NCBI RefSeq assembly: GCF_048128805.1
Contig: NC_136006.1
Span: 7,230,179 to 7,294,178 of the forward strand
Length of the DNA: 64,000 nucleotides
Origin: Centroberyx gerrardi
Lineage: Eukaryota > Chordata > Actinopteri > Beryciformes > Berycidae
Reading direction: 5' to 3'
Part shown: positions 1 to 12,375 of the stretch, piece by piece
Position numbering within the stretch: the stretch's first letter is position 1
Layout of the letters: every line of letters begins with the position of its first letter
Made by a program: the position numbers and the translations under genes
Notes under the pieces: generated by a model
The model's database searches: none
Seen by the model: only the letters and a program-made list of their open reading frames with translations
Told to the model about the DNA's origin: nothing

Positions 1-393
1 CATCGTTTTGTCCGTTTGTATGAGGCTGTAAGTCACAATAGGGATCTGACATCAATGTTGTATAATTCTTATAGACTCCCATTCTAATTTATGATGCTAA
101 CATTTTTCTAAAAGCTTAAAAAAACAAGCCATGTGGTTCAGTTGCCAATGGAGCTCGCCATTTATTGATTAGCGTGTGGATTATTGATTATCTAGTGCGT
201 CTGCTTATGCCAAGCCCATAGATCTAACATCAGTGGGAATCTGTTTTAGCGCTAATACACCAGATGTGGCTATTGAGCTGGCCTTGGAATTTACCGTATA
301 TCCCTATATCTGTATTTAGATGTTAAAATTCCCCAGAGAGGGAAGAGCCGTCGTTTTATCGTTTCTTTTATCTAAGCCAGAGACTCTTGTTCT

Positions 394-434
394 GAGAGAG
401 AGAGAGAGAGAGAGAGAGCGGGAGAGAGAGAGAG
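394..434. repeat. (GA)n microsatellite
   Basis: Forty-one bases of GA with one CGG interruption. Confidence 0.95.
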
Positions 435-2540
435 TGTGTCTGTTGAGTTTTCCTTTCTCCTCCTGGCTCTTGGTTGTTCTCCAGTCGTGTGTTGGCAGGA
501 GGACGTGGCAGGAACCATTAGGATGAGAAATGACAGTGAAGCCTGGGCCAACCTTCAGGGCTTGCACAGAGGAGAGTCTTAACAACCGCATGCACTCTAA
601 CACACACACACACACACAGTATAGGCTCGTACAGTACATGCATATGCTCACTTCCCATACACCACCGACCCGTCATCCCCCCCCCTTCCCCACTCCACCC
701 ACCCGGACAAACATCCTCGCTACACCCGCGCTCTTTTGAAGCAACCTTCTCCGTACCTGCGGCAGGTGAATTCAGCCTTGAACAGTTAGTGAGTAAAGGT
801 TGACCTTTATTTGTCTGGACCTCTCTCTGCACTCTCCCTGCGTGATCCAATGAGAGCGGAGCCGCGCAGACAAAAGCAGCGAAGCACTTATGGTGCGAAC
901 CGCGGCAGACTTCTGACTTCGCAGCTGTTTCGCCGCTGTGATGAATTATTTCCAGCCCATGGTGATTCACCGTAAAGCAGACAATGAATCCACCCTGACA
1001 GCCTGCTGCAAGCCTGTGTACTGTAAAGCCCTTCACACCGCCGAGTGCAACTGCAGCGCTCCTTATGGAAATGTGCGAAGCGTCGTTAAAAAAAATCAGC
1101 GTTCAAATTGCAAGTGTGGTGCTTTAAAAAGAAAAGAATCGTTTGGAATCTTTAACTCACGGCAAAAGTTAAAGTAACATTACATCGTCGGTGAGAGAAG
1201 GTACAAAAAAATACGTCTGTCGCCAAAAATACCACACCAGTGTTCTGTATTTCCTGGAATATGCATGTGTGGATGTCACAGATGAGCTGAGTTGATGTTA
1301 TATTCTCTGAAACCTACATTTTGTTCCAGATGAGTTGGCATAACATCATCGAATGGATGAAGAGGGTTTTTTTTTATACATGAGATAGGCGGCCAACTGA
1401 GTTAATATCTATGGAATCTCTTACTCCTTTCCTGTGCACTGCTGCCAACTTTGTATCACTGTAATGTCTCACAAAGTGGATGCTTTGGCACTTCACAAAT
1501 CCATCACAACAGTTAGTAAGCACCATGCCATCGTTTTTTATCTCAGTGTTAAGAAAGCTGTCCCGCTCCAGATGCCAGCTTCATGATATCAGGCTACAGA
1601 TGCATGCGGCTCCCTTACGACTGGATGTGCTGCGATTGGCCGTCTGACGGCGTGGCGTGCGGCGCTTTTGGCTTCAGCACACTGAAGCTCACTCAACCTC
1701 ACATCATGAAAAGGCCTCCATCTAGAAACAGAGATGGGGTGGGAGCTAGGGGAGAGACGCCCTCGCCTGTGTGTGTGTGTCTGGGGTGGCTGGGTGGGCT
1801 GTAGCCATGCAGGAGCACCCTCCAGGGAGTCTGTGAAGGCCACAGGTGCAGGGAGAGGCCAGGGTCTGTGCTAGTTCACCCCCACACATGGTGCCGGGCT
1901 CTGGGACTCGGGGCGACTACGGATCAGGAAGCCTTGGCAGCTCTAGCGGAGAGATGGTGTGAGGGTGTGATGGAGCTAGTTAGGTCCCTCATGTGGGATC
2001 ATCATTACAAACACATGCTTCACTGCCAGTCTTTGTTCAAACCCACAGAACTTTATTTTAAATTCTAGTCAAGATCCCAAGGTTTCCAAAGATACCAAAC
2101 ATGTCAGGCTGAATTACAGGGAAATGTGTATAAAATGATGCACAGTCATCTAGATTTTTTTTTCCATTTGTTGTAATGGTGCAGCCATAAACAAATGGCA
2201 TCTTGGGCTTGAATATTTTACTCATTATAAGCAGCTGTAGCTCCAATGAAGCCTTGGAACAAGCAGATACGGAATATGTGACATTGTCGTAAAGTATGGA
2301 AAAAACGTGTAATATCACAAACGTCACATAACAAAAAAAAACAAAAAAAAATGTCAGTAGGGAGTGATGGAAAACAAAAAAAAAACCACTCAATCTGATC
2401 CCAATCTGATCCCACACAACCCAAAACACCCAAGATTGTGGTTTAAATCTGATTTGAAAAGATCAGATCCCATATGTTTTTTTGCTTCTCGGACTTTAGA
2501 AACAATCAGTTTAAAGCCACTTGTCTGAACACAGCCAAAG

Positions 2541-2627
2541 ACACACACACACACACACACACACACATGGTCTTGGGATGATTAACGGGCAAGACCCAGC
2601 TTCCCATCCATCTTCCTCCCTCTACAC

Positions 2628-2668
<41 letters not shown>

Positions 2669-2802
2669 GCTCTCTCTCTCTCTCCATGGCTCATCTGTGT
2701 CCTGTTGCTGACCTCTCCTCTCCTTGACCCTGTCTTGAGACCCTGTCCTCATGTCTTTTCACAGTCTATAGTCAGGAAGTCACAATGATCTATGTTCCTG
2801 TG

Positions 2803-2845
<43 letters not shown>
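2541..2845. repeat. Cluster of three microsatellites
   Basis: (AC)n at 2541-2566, (TC)n with small interruptions at 2631-2684 and (TG)n at 2806-2845, all within about 300 bp. Confidence 0.95.
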
Positions 2846-2849
<4 letters not shown>

Positions 2850-3633
2850 TATGGAGTTTCGCCATGAAGACTTGGGTCTGGGAATGACATTGGCTAAGCT
2901 GCAGCTGAGTCGAAGGCAGCGGCCTCTTTCAAAGTGCCAGCATGACTCTAACTGGAGCATAGAAACCCAAAATGGACTTTTCACTGGCACTCAACTGCAC
3001 TTTTACTGTGGTAGTCCTTGGAATAGTGAGTGATGTAGTCATTTCAAACAAGAGCCACTCTGTCTGTCCTGATGGATATTTGATGGCTGTGTTTTGGATG
3101 CTTGATCTCCTGCCTATTACTGGATTGGTGAAAAACAATCTTATAACAGTGACTTTCTGTGGTAAGTTAATTGCACCACATCAGTATTATTGTGGAATCT
3201 TACTTCACTGCTTTGCCTCAACATAATGATCTAATAAGAGGTCGATAGGCTTCATCATCTGCTCGTGTGTGTCCTGTCGTGGGCCTACAGTGACCGCTTG
3301 ATATATCATTTGTTGATTGAATCGGGCCTCATTCACAGAATTGTTCTTACTTTTGTTCTTAAGTAACACGCCTACGAAAAACCAACGTGGGATTCATGAA
3401 ACATGCGCAGACTCTCGATTTTTGCATATGTATCAGGTGTAGGATGATGAATAACACTTGTTCGTGGAAACATTCGTAAGTACACTTTAAGATCAAATCT
3501 GATCATACCAATTTATGCTGATGTTGGTCTGAGAGCTGAAACATGAACTTTTCCTTTTATTTTGTTTTTGTAAAGAAATCCCTTTTAGAGGCTCCTTGTC
3601 AGTGTGTGGGACCTTTCTTCATGTACCTTAAGC

Positions 3634-3934
3634 CAGTGGTTCTCAACCTTTTTCATATCAAGGACCCCTAGTTTAGTGCACATTAGGGCCACAGACCCTC
3701 ATTTGATGAGATTTTCTCTCTTGGACCCAAATCTGAGAATATTTTTATTGTTAGATATGATTTTATCCAGAATTCCACAGTGAAACTATGATCAAAATAG
3801 TCATTCTTCTACATTCTGTAATTGTTCTAGTAAATGAAATAATTAAGTTTAACAATTCATCAATTTGCTGTGGACCCCCTGGAGTGCCCTCAAGGACCCC
3901 TGGTGGTCCCCGGACCCCACGTTGAGAACCACTG
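3634..3934. mobile_element. Non-autonomous hAT-like element
   Basis: The ends are imperfect inverted repeats: CAGTGGTTCTCAACC at the left and its complement GTTGAGAACCACTG at the right. It is flanked by 8-bp near-duplicates CCTTAAGC and CCTTAAAC. An 8-bp duplication and a CAG..-type end are typical of the hAT superfamily. There is no transposase frame, so it would need an autonomous partner. A decayed relative lies at 58719-58906. Confidence 0.85.
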
Positions 3935-4795
3935 CCTTAAACAACACCCGCATACATAGGAGGAATAACACGAATCAAGACTGCTGTTTCTCAAACCTCG
4001 GGCCTAACAAGGAGTCTCAAGTAGCTTCATCTGAGGGACAGAAATTTCATTATTGTCAAAGCTTGTTAGACTTGATTTTCAGTGATGCTGAGCATCCATT
4101 TATACTTCAGACATAATGTCATTTTGTAATATCCTTACCGGTAAGCATAAGAAGAAAAGGTGCAGCGGGAAGTTAATTAAATCGAGAACATTCCAGATTT
4201 TAATCATTGACTTGAGAAGTAACAGGATGGAGGAGAAAAAGCTAAACAGTGATTTTCTGCTCATGTCCATCTAAATAGAATGAGAGAAATGCATGTATTT
4301 AATTTCCTGGAAAGGTCTTCGTATTGGAGGTTCAAAGGAAAAGCTGAGGCATTTTAAATTAGACATGGGGCCCTCTACCTCTTGACTAGTTTTATCAGTA
4401 ATTACATTACTCATCTCTAAATCACACTCCCATCATGCTTAATCAAGCGAAAATTGGCCACATAAGGAAAAATAATTAAGGTGCCCTTTTCCATCAAATA
4501 AATTCATTTATAAATACAGGAGAAATGTTCTAGGATTCTTTCACGCTGAGAACACTGAGCACCACTCATTTCAAGCAATTTTAAACATTTTTCTTTCCAG
4601 GACATTCATTATACCCAAGAACCGACTTTTGTTAAGATGGAAGGTGCTGTTTGGTGGCCAGTCTTTATTACAGATGGTATACAGCACATTAAAGAAAAAA
4701 TCCACACTCAGATACTGTACTCTCACACTGTTATATTGCATTTGGAGTTATTTTGTTGTGCTGTAATTTACTTTTTCGGTGTACACACTTTCCCT

Positions 4796-5316
4796 CAACC
4801 TGCCTCGTCTGCTTTTACTTCAGCTGGTGATTTCCTACACTTCCCAGAATACCTTTCACCAACCCCCAGAGAACGGGCTTGAACTTCATTCAGTTGTGGG
4901 TTATATGTGCAGGTTGAGAGAGAAACAGTGATAGTGATAGTAAAGCAATTGAGTAAGTTTTTCCAGTTGAGTTGAGTTGAGTTACGCTTCTTTCTCAGAA
5001 CACAAAATGTCTTGTAGCTGCACTGCATTCTGGTTTATTATCACTACTGTCAGTGGAGAAACTGGTCTCTCTCCTCTTCTACGATGGATTTCTCCCTGTA
5101 TGATTGTTGAACGTCTCTCGGTGCAAAATGGCGGCTCTAGAAAGAAGCCCTCGCTCTTTGATTCTGAGGAACTGACACCAAAACCTGACGTTTACCGCTG
5201 ATGTTTTAGATCGCTGAAACATTTTCTGCTGTCAAACTCCATTGTAGCTGCACTGGAAATATCTTGACATGACATCACACCATCTACATTTGGCCAATTA
5301 AAACACACCACAAAAA
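4796..5316 (+). repeat. Dispersed ~500-bp repeat, copy A
   Basis: It matches the complement of 24763-25260 over its whole length, from caacctgcctcgtc to the tail accacaaaa. The best-preserved part is 5085-5190 (ggatttctccctgtatgatt; aaatggcggctctagaaaga; aaacctgacgttta). No terminal repeats or coding function were identified. Confidence 0.8.
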
Positions 5317-5789
5317 GCTTTTTTTTAACAGTGGTAAAGTGTTTTAAGGTGGATTTTCCCTTTAAAGAGGCTCTGTACATTTACTTTACTTCAGTATGGA
5401 TGGCCTCAGAGGGTCAAACCTCTAACATTTGCAGTGTCCATGCCACATTAGCATTAGTACCGTATGTATATGTCCACATGCCATCGCCCCTGCCACTAAC
5501 AGGTGTTCGTCCCTGTCTGCGAAACCACATCATCAGAAAGGCAGAGACGGCAGAGACCGCGACTCAGCGGGCAACATGTTTAGCCTTGCCTGTCTGTAAA
5601 TAAACCGGGGGGACAAGAGTGCATCGCTGTTTCCATGGCGACGGGTACCAAAAAAAAAAAAAAGAAACGAGAGAAAGAAAAACTAGAGTCAGTCAGGCGA
5701 CCGCCGGAGCACACTTCCTGGGCAGAGCGACGATTAGAGTGGCTGTTTCAGCATCAAAGGCCATTCAACACAGTCCCAGAACCCCTCCC

Positions 5790-5793
<4 letters not shown>

Positions 5794-5824
<31 letters not shown>
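5794..5824. repeat. (GA)n microsatellite
   Basis: About fifteen GA units, followed by degenerate GA-rich sequence to 5840. Confidence 0.92.
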
Positions 5825-5829
<5 letters not shown>

Positions 5830-7149
5830 AGCGAGAGAGCAACTTAGGTCATCATTTCTCACAGAATTCAGCAAAAGTGGAAGGGGTAGAAGAAAGGGGA
5901 GAGGAAGTTTCAATTTAACAGCTTTTCTCCCCTCTAATAATTGCCTTTCTCTTTACAAGCAGCATTAGTGTCTTTCATCTCTCGAACACAGCCCCGGCAC
6001 AAGGTTTTTATCATCTTTTCTTTGTTTTGCTATTAATTAGCAAGCCTTCATCCTCGTACACCGGGGTTGGAAGAGCACAGTAGTCTATTAATTCAACCCT
6101 GACATTAATTCATCCACTCCCTTCTGCCCTCAAAGCCACCGAATCCACTTCATTATTCACTTCCTGCTTGGAGGAGCACTGGGCGCGGCGTCGCCTCGAA
6201 CCCGGCGAGGTCCTCTAATGGTGCAGTGTCAAGAAAACCAGAACTGTCTGCACTTCTGCATTCTTGGAGGGGCTCTGAGGCGCTCTGTATGAGTGGGAAA
6301 TACTCCGGAAACACACGCCTATTTCAGAGGCTGGTGTGCCAAACCAATTTCAACTCCCTTCATTAAAATTGTGTTACAATGACCCACTGCCACAATTACT
6401 TTTTTTTTTTTTTTAATGAACTGTGAGTGTAATAGTTTCAAATGCAGCCTCACTTTCTCGCTGATTGCCTCGAGGCCCCACGCAGATTGCAAGAACTGAT
6501 GCAAAGCGACCCCAGCAAGAGCTGCACACAACAAAAGAACGATTTGACTAGTCACCTCCAGGCCTCAGGAAGACAGGTAATTTCACAGAGGTTATTACTC
6601 CTGTATTTGCCTGATAAACCTGTGTTGTTTTACCCGGGCACACTATCGAGACGCCCCGGCGCTGCAATCTTCTCCCTCGGTAAATTGCAGCTCCCTATCG
6701 TTCTGCATCTGCATTCATCTGAGTGGGGTGTGCAGGGCGAGCTTTGGATTTGCATGGCCAATGGTAGGAGCATGCAGGGACCTTGTCTTTCTCCATCCCT
6801 CCTTCCCTCCCTCCCTCCCTCCAGTAAATCATCTTTGTTAACTTTCCTCCCTCTATTATAAACAGTCCGGCAGACAGAGGCCATATTCTGCAAGCCCACC
6901 TTCCACCTGTGTGTTCCTTTCAAAACTGACGGAAAAATGGTTTAAATGAAATACAAACACAAATGTAACCAAGTCCCACTTTTTTTTACGTTCTTGCAGC
7001 AGCTGTAATTGCGCTGTTGCTCCTCTGCCAAGAGGAATTATTTGGAAAATCTACAGGCTTGACGCAGGGTGGGGAGACTCGTACAGTGGGGAGAACTTTA
7101 TGAGCCCCGTCACATTTTAACAGCACCAGAAAAATATACTCAGTATCTT

Positions 7150-7328
7150 TTAAATCCTCACAAAAGTATCTTTAATGGTGACCTCATGCTGCACTAGTAG
7201 GTGTAAATATACATTTCTAACCAATAAAACCATCCGATTTTTGAACAATCCCGCCCCTCTGCACCCCTCCCATCAAATAACTCTCTCTCTCCCTGACTCA
7301 TATTCTATTGGTTTCGTGGGGTCTTTAA
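7150..7328. mobile_element. Shorter, older copy of the MITE at 22008-22281
   Basis: It shares taatggtgacctcatgctgc, accaataaaaccatc and the end GTGGGGTCTTTAA with the later copy, with internal deletions. TTAA is kept at both edges. Confidence 0.75.
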
Positions 7329-8261
7329 CAGAATAAACAGAATACCTATAGTACTTTCTTTAATTAAGTACTTCTACATCTTTCTGTGTAATAGACAGAG
7401 TGTGTCTAAATATTGGATTGGATAGTTTGAAGTATTATTTATTAAAGATAAGCACCACCCTATCAATACTCAGGCAACCTAGGCTGTAATATGGGAAAAA
7501 CACAGATTAGGGGTTTAATTCTGACTAGTCACCCATACTAAAAATACATTCACTGTAAGGTTCTGTGGATGAAAATATCTACCAAATGGCTTATGTCACT
7601 ATATGGAATAACAAGGCATTTTTTCATTTTACTTTGTTTACTATTAGACAAAAGATTGCAGCTTTGTGTGACGTACAAAAGCTGAAAGATGGAGAAGTTA
7701 ATGTTGTGTGTGTGCGAGTTTCCAGATATTTACTCTACAACATGAAAATGTTTCCACAACCCTCAGGAAAAAATACAGTTTGCTTTTTGATTTGATTTGT
7801 ATGTCCCTCCTTCCTGATATGAACGCTTCTGTGATGACGTTTCTCCAAGCCTCCCTGCGCTCTCGAACGCAGCTCGGACCGCTCATCATGTGTTGACAGC
7901 TTCACTCAAACAGCCTCAGACACACAATGTCAAACACACACTGCACACAAATCCAAACCAACAAGCTCACATTTGTTCTTGCTATTGTCTGTCCCACATG
8001 GCTTGTAAATTGACAAGCAGGATGTTTATGGTGTGATTGTGTAAAAAAACAAAAAAAACAAAAACATAATTGCTGTTTATTTTCTCTCAGCAGCATATTT
8101 TTCTGCACTGGCTGCAGTTTGGCAGTAGCCTGCTACATGGATTATAGAGCAAACCGTTTTGGTTCAACGGTTCAACTGAATGTGTCACCAAATCACATGT
8201 ACAGCCAATCGGTTGTGAGCACTACTGTTACTGACTGTTTATGGGAAAACGTATGAGACCA

Positions 8262-8296
8262 CACACACACACACACACACAGACACACGCAGACAC

Positions 8297-8339
<43 letters not shown>
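8262..8339. repeat. (CA)n microsatellite, interrupted
   Basis: CA runs broken by gacacacgcagacacacacg, ending in an uninterrupted block of about 19 units. Confidence 0.93.
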
Positions 8340-8342
<3 letters not shown>

Positions 8343-8689
8343 AGACCTGCTTCAAGGACCAACCCACATGCAGAGAAGTGGGAACTCTAGATAAGGAATC
8401 TTTAAAGAAGGAAAAGTCAGATAGGGCAGAGCCATTCACATGAGTGTTAATTGGAGACAAACTCTGAAGCCTGAAGCACAATTGGTGTTAGTTGGCCTTA
8501 GTTTGTACTTTAATGTTAAATAAATATCAGTGTGCACACTCATCTTTATGCCATCAGCTACCGCTAGCTGCTAAAAGATATTGTTGGTGCAATTTCTGAG
8601 CATTGATGTTGAACAGTGGTTGAAGACAGCGTCTGGTCATTCCCATCCCCAAAATAAGTTTAAGAGATGACACATTTATCAATCAAACT

Positions 8690-9157
8690 GGTAACACTTT
8701 ACAATAAGGGTCACTAAGTTAAGGGTTAGTTAATGCTTAATAAGCATTAACTAACCCTTAATTAACAGTTAACTAATGTGTCTGGTAATCATTTACTAAT
8801 GGTGTTAACTAAGGTAACTAATGTGTCTGGTAATCATTTACTAATGGTGTTAGTAACTAATGTGTCTGGTAATCATTTACTAATGGTGTTAACTAATGTA
8901 ACTAATGTGTCTGGTAATCATTTACTAATGGTGTTAGTAACTAATGTGTCTGGTAATCATTTACTAATGGTGTTAACTAAGGTATTAATTTATACCTTAG
9001 TTAACATGAACACCATTGGTAAATTATACATTAGTTAACTGTTAATTAAGGGTTAGTTAATGCTTATTAAGCATTAACTATCCCTTATTAAGCATTAACT
9101 ATCCCTTATTAAGCATTAACTAACCCTTAACTTAGTAACCCTTATCGTAGTGTTACC
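8690..9157. mobile_element. Fold-back hAT-like element with internal minisatellite
   Basis: The ends are GGTAACACTTTACAATAAGG and a complementary right end CTTATCGTAGTGTTACC. The arms continue as inverted repeats (AAGGGTTAGTTAATGCTTA and its complement). A perfect 8-bp duplication ATCAAACT flanks it at 8682-8689 and 9158-9165, as for hAT elements. The core is a tandem array. No transposase is encoded. Confidence 0.88.
8777..8982. repeat. Minisatellite inside the 8.7-kb fold-back element
   Basis: About five copies of a unit containing AATGTGTCTGGTAATCATTT and ACTAATGGTGTT, in alternating lengths of roughly 36 and 43 bp because the linkers differ (aactaaggt, agta). Copies are nearly identical, which points to recent expansion. 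It produces a repetitive open frame that is not a gene. Confidence 0.9.
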
Positions 9158-9165
9158 ATCAAACT

Positions 9166-11774
9166 TTGCAATGAAAATACTGAAAAGCATTAGCTAGTAA
9201 ACAAAATAAACTACCATGCCAAGGTAGAATGCATTTGAAATAAAAAGGCTTCAAAAACAAAGGGATGGACTTCCAATCCTCTGCAATGCAAGTTGTGCTG
9301 CAGGCGCTGGAGTAGGTGCAGGGTGTGTGTGGTGCATAATGTTGACTGAAGTACTCATGTATTTATTATCACACTCCAAGGTTCCTTTATTTGGTTCAAA
9401 ATAAAAAAAATGACCAATAGATCACTGTTCTACAAGTAGAAGTCAGCACCTTGTGTGATCCAGGGTGAGCAATAAACTTTTTTTTGTTCTTCTGCTGGCT
9501 GGGTAATGCCAACATTTTCTCCTGCTTCAGGCTGCGTGTTCGTTTGTTTTCTGATCCAAATCTGCTCCATTTTTCTCACCCAGAATGCACTGGAAACAAT
9601 CTCCTGGTCATAGGCTCCCATGGCTCACCTGCTGTGGCTTATGAGGAACAGCAGTCGCATTCAAGCATGAATATTTGATAATGAAATAAAAAAAAATGTG
9701 AACAGGGTGAAATGCAAAAAGGGTACTCCTAATTATTGGGTACAATTTTTGCTCCCTCATTTTTAAACTTGTTGGCATTTTATCAACTTTGAAGTGGATT
9801 TTTGCCCCAATCCCATTAATTTCTGACCCTGGTGCGATCACACATATTTTCATTACAAAACATCTAAATTGAACAGTGTTGTGTTGTGTGAACTCACAGC
9901 ACGGCGACAGATGGTGGTCTCTCTCTCCACCCCTCCTGGCACTCAGAACCCTACATACCATAATCTAGCCCTGTTAACTGTAGGCTTTCATTGATACACG
10001 CCTTGTAAAGCCACGCAGTCTGCCAGCCCCCTCTCAACATCACCATTAAGACGAGGCTCTGTTTGGTGGGGAACAAGGGGAGAGGAGTGATGAGTGAGAG
10101 GGGTGGGAGAGATGCAGGGGTGGAGATGACGACAGCGTCCCTATAGCCACACACCGACTCGGACTGCCCCCCCGCACCCCCCGGGGTCCCTGGACCTCCA
10201 GAGGCCCCCCGGACCCCGGCGCTGATGGATATCCAGGTGGCTGACCGTGAGCCAGGCCGGGCCCATTAACAGACGGACGGCGGACCCCGAGGCCGACAGG
10301 GTGAGTATGAGACACAACACAGCTGAAGGGGGGGCAGAGGAGCCGTCATCGTCACTCTGAAGGCCCCAAATGGACCCCCATCCCCATGCTAATTACTATG
10401 AGACCACAGACAGAATTACAATTAAGAGACGTTGATGATACTGTAGTCGTCCTTTGCTTTTCCTTGGTAGTCCATTTTTCTTTTTTCAGTGGCAACTTTT
10501 TTTTTGGTTCAGTTCAGCTTAAAAACACAAAAAGGAGTCAAAGCAGTCCTTAATGTCCAAACAAATGTAAAACTTGGACATTGGAAACTATAATAATAAA
10601 TAATAATAAACTTTATTTATACAGCACTTCTCAAAACCGAGTTACAAAGTGCTTTACAACAAGAAAAGAGTTAAAAAGTCAACATTATACGAGATAAAGG
10701 ACTTAAAAATACCATCTAAAAGAAGGAATACAATGAAATGGAATACAATAAATAATAAAAACAAATAAAATAACTTAAAATAGAATAAGATAAGTTAAAC
10801 ACTAAGAGAACATTATAGTATATATATATATATATATGATATGGATATATAATATGGATTATTATTGACGGTATTGGCTATTTTAAGATATTTGCTCCCA
10901 AAATAACAACATTTTAGGAGATGTAATCATCTGTATATTTAAAATGTTGAGCAATAACGGTAACAGGTAACATTCCTCCCCCCCCCAAAAAAAACAGACA
11001 TATGGCGTAGGCAGAGGTGTTCTTCAGTGCCACTGCCAAGCCAAGTTTTGCTAAGTTTTTCAGAGACCAGTGGGTGCTGCAAATAAATGAAATAAATTCT
11101 TAGAAATTTCACAAAACATCCAAAAAAAATCCCATGGAGTAGGCTACACACATACTTCACGCCTGCAGATAAAAAGCCAGTGTTCAAGTAAGTTTTAACT
11201 GTGTGTGCCAAGTCAGTGCGCTCCGTCTGACTTCTTGCGTAGCATCTGAAGCTTCCAAGATGAGTTATTTGGATAAATCATCTTGGAACGAAACCCTTCA
11301 AATATTTCCTCCGAGAGATGAACGCACAGCTGGAGCGCGGCGCTGCTTCCCTTTTCCCTCCCTGCTAAGTGCTGCTGCGCGGTGACAGGTCACAGAGTCC
11401 TGGCTCAACGTAAACATATTTGACTACAGCGGCTCCCATCAGTAAAACGATACCAGCAACAGGGAGAGTCTCAAAGCCCCTAAATCCCTCCACGGAGACA
11501 GTCTATTCACACCTGCGGGCCGCGAGCTGCACAATCCGTCCACCGCGCTCCCAGGCCAAGGTCGAAGATCTGAACGGGCGGGGAAGCCGTCACTCAGCTC
11601 CGGGGCAGGCCTCCTGGGTCGGGACGGCCTGGGCTGGTTGGTTGGCTTCCCCTCCGAGGCTGTTGGGCTCCTCCAGTTTGGCTAATGCTTTAAACACCTG
11701 CTTCCTTACTGTGGGCAGAGATGAGCCAGGTTTTAGACGCTGAATAATACAGTTAGATGGAATTTGCTAATCAT
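9166..11774. other. Gene-free stretch
   Basis: Unique sequence with one GC-rich segment near 10150-10310 ending in a good splice-donor sequence, and a retroposon tail at 10594-10720. No protein recognised. Confidence 0.5.
10594..10720. repeat. Fragment of a fish LINE/SINE tail
   Basis: The stretch aactttatttatacagcact, then gttacaaagtgctttacaa, is the familiar tail of abundant fish retroposons. Only the fragment is present. Confidence 0.4.
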
Positions 11775-12375
11775 TCTTTTTTTTTTATTAAGACAGAAAG
11801 AGTTATACAATAATGTACCATAAAGACACAAAATACAAAACAACAAACAAAAAAAAAACAGATAAAAAAACCCAACAAAACAAAAACAAAAAAAAACCTG
11901 TGCAAGCTGTGGCATTATAAAGTATTCTTGTAAGTTCTTTGAGAATTAATTTTAATATCTCACTTGTATCCAACTCATTAGCATGAGCAAAGCACAATAA
12001 GCATAATACATTAGTAAAGTAAATAGTTAATATTCAGATTCCCATCTGCACTCTTCAGACAATGGACTCCATTTTTGAGCAATTTTTTCCTGTTGACCTT
12101 CTCTAGAAGCAACTGTTTCTTCTAAGATAAGATATAGTGATGTTAATGACAATAGTTCCATTTTATGTGTTTTGAATAATATATATTTTCCAAACGAGAT
12201 AATGATGTTATTTAATAATGGATGACTACTAAATAAGAGTAAAAGCGGTTAATTGGTCTTCAACAACAGTCTTCTACCTGTAGCCAGAAAGATGTCACAG
12301 CAGGACAATAACAAAATAAATGCATAATGTCTTCCTCTTCTTGATGACAAAGTAACTGGCAAATAATTCTTAGTG
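11775..12375 (-). mobile_element. Second 5'-truncated L1-like LINE tail
   Basis: On the minus strand a short frame near 12260-12365 reads CQLLCHQEEEDIMHLFCYCP followed by AVTSFW, the C..C..H..C zinc knuckle at the end of L1-type ORF2. A T-run at 11777-11790 on the plus strand fits the poly(A) tail. Only about 600 bp of the 3' end is present. The frame stops soon after the knuckle. Confidence 0.7.

Larger units (their letters stand above)
1..3633. other. Gene-free stretch
   Basis: Microsatellites and AT-rich unique sequence. Short open frames here have repetitive or low-complexity translations (SLSLSL, HTHTHT) and no recognised domain. The segment 2340-2480 (ccacacaacccaaaacaccc; aaatctgatttgaaaagatc) resembles old repeat debris. 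Confidence 0.6.
5317..8681. other. Gene-free stretch with candidate regulatory blocks
   Basis: Apart from the GA repeat and the MITE at 7150-7328, the parts near 5930-6190 and 6360-6730 are complex, repeat-poor and rich in TAATTA/ATTAAT motifs, as seen in conserved non-coding elements. Conservation itself cannot be tested here. Confidence 0.35.

Noticed and set aside
518..1036. Minus-strand frame of 172 residues
   Set aside because: It contains a CVCVCVR repeat run from (CA)n and otherwise shows no family motif or splice structure.
8778..9038. Open frame with SGNHLLMVL repeats
   Set aside because: It is the translation of the minisatellite core of the element at 8690-9157.
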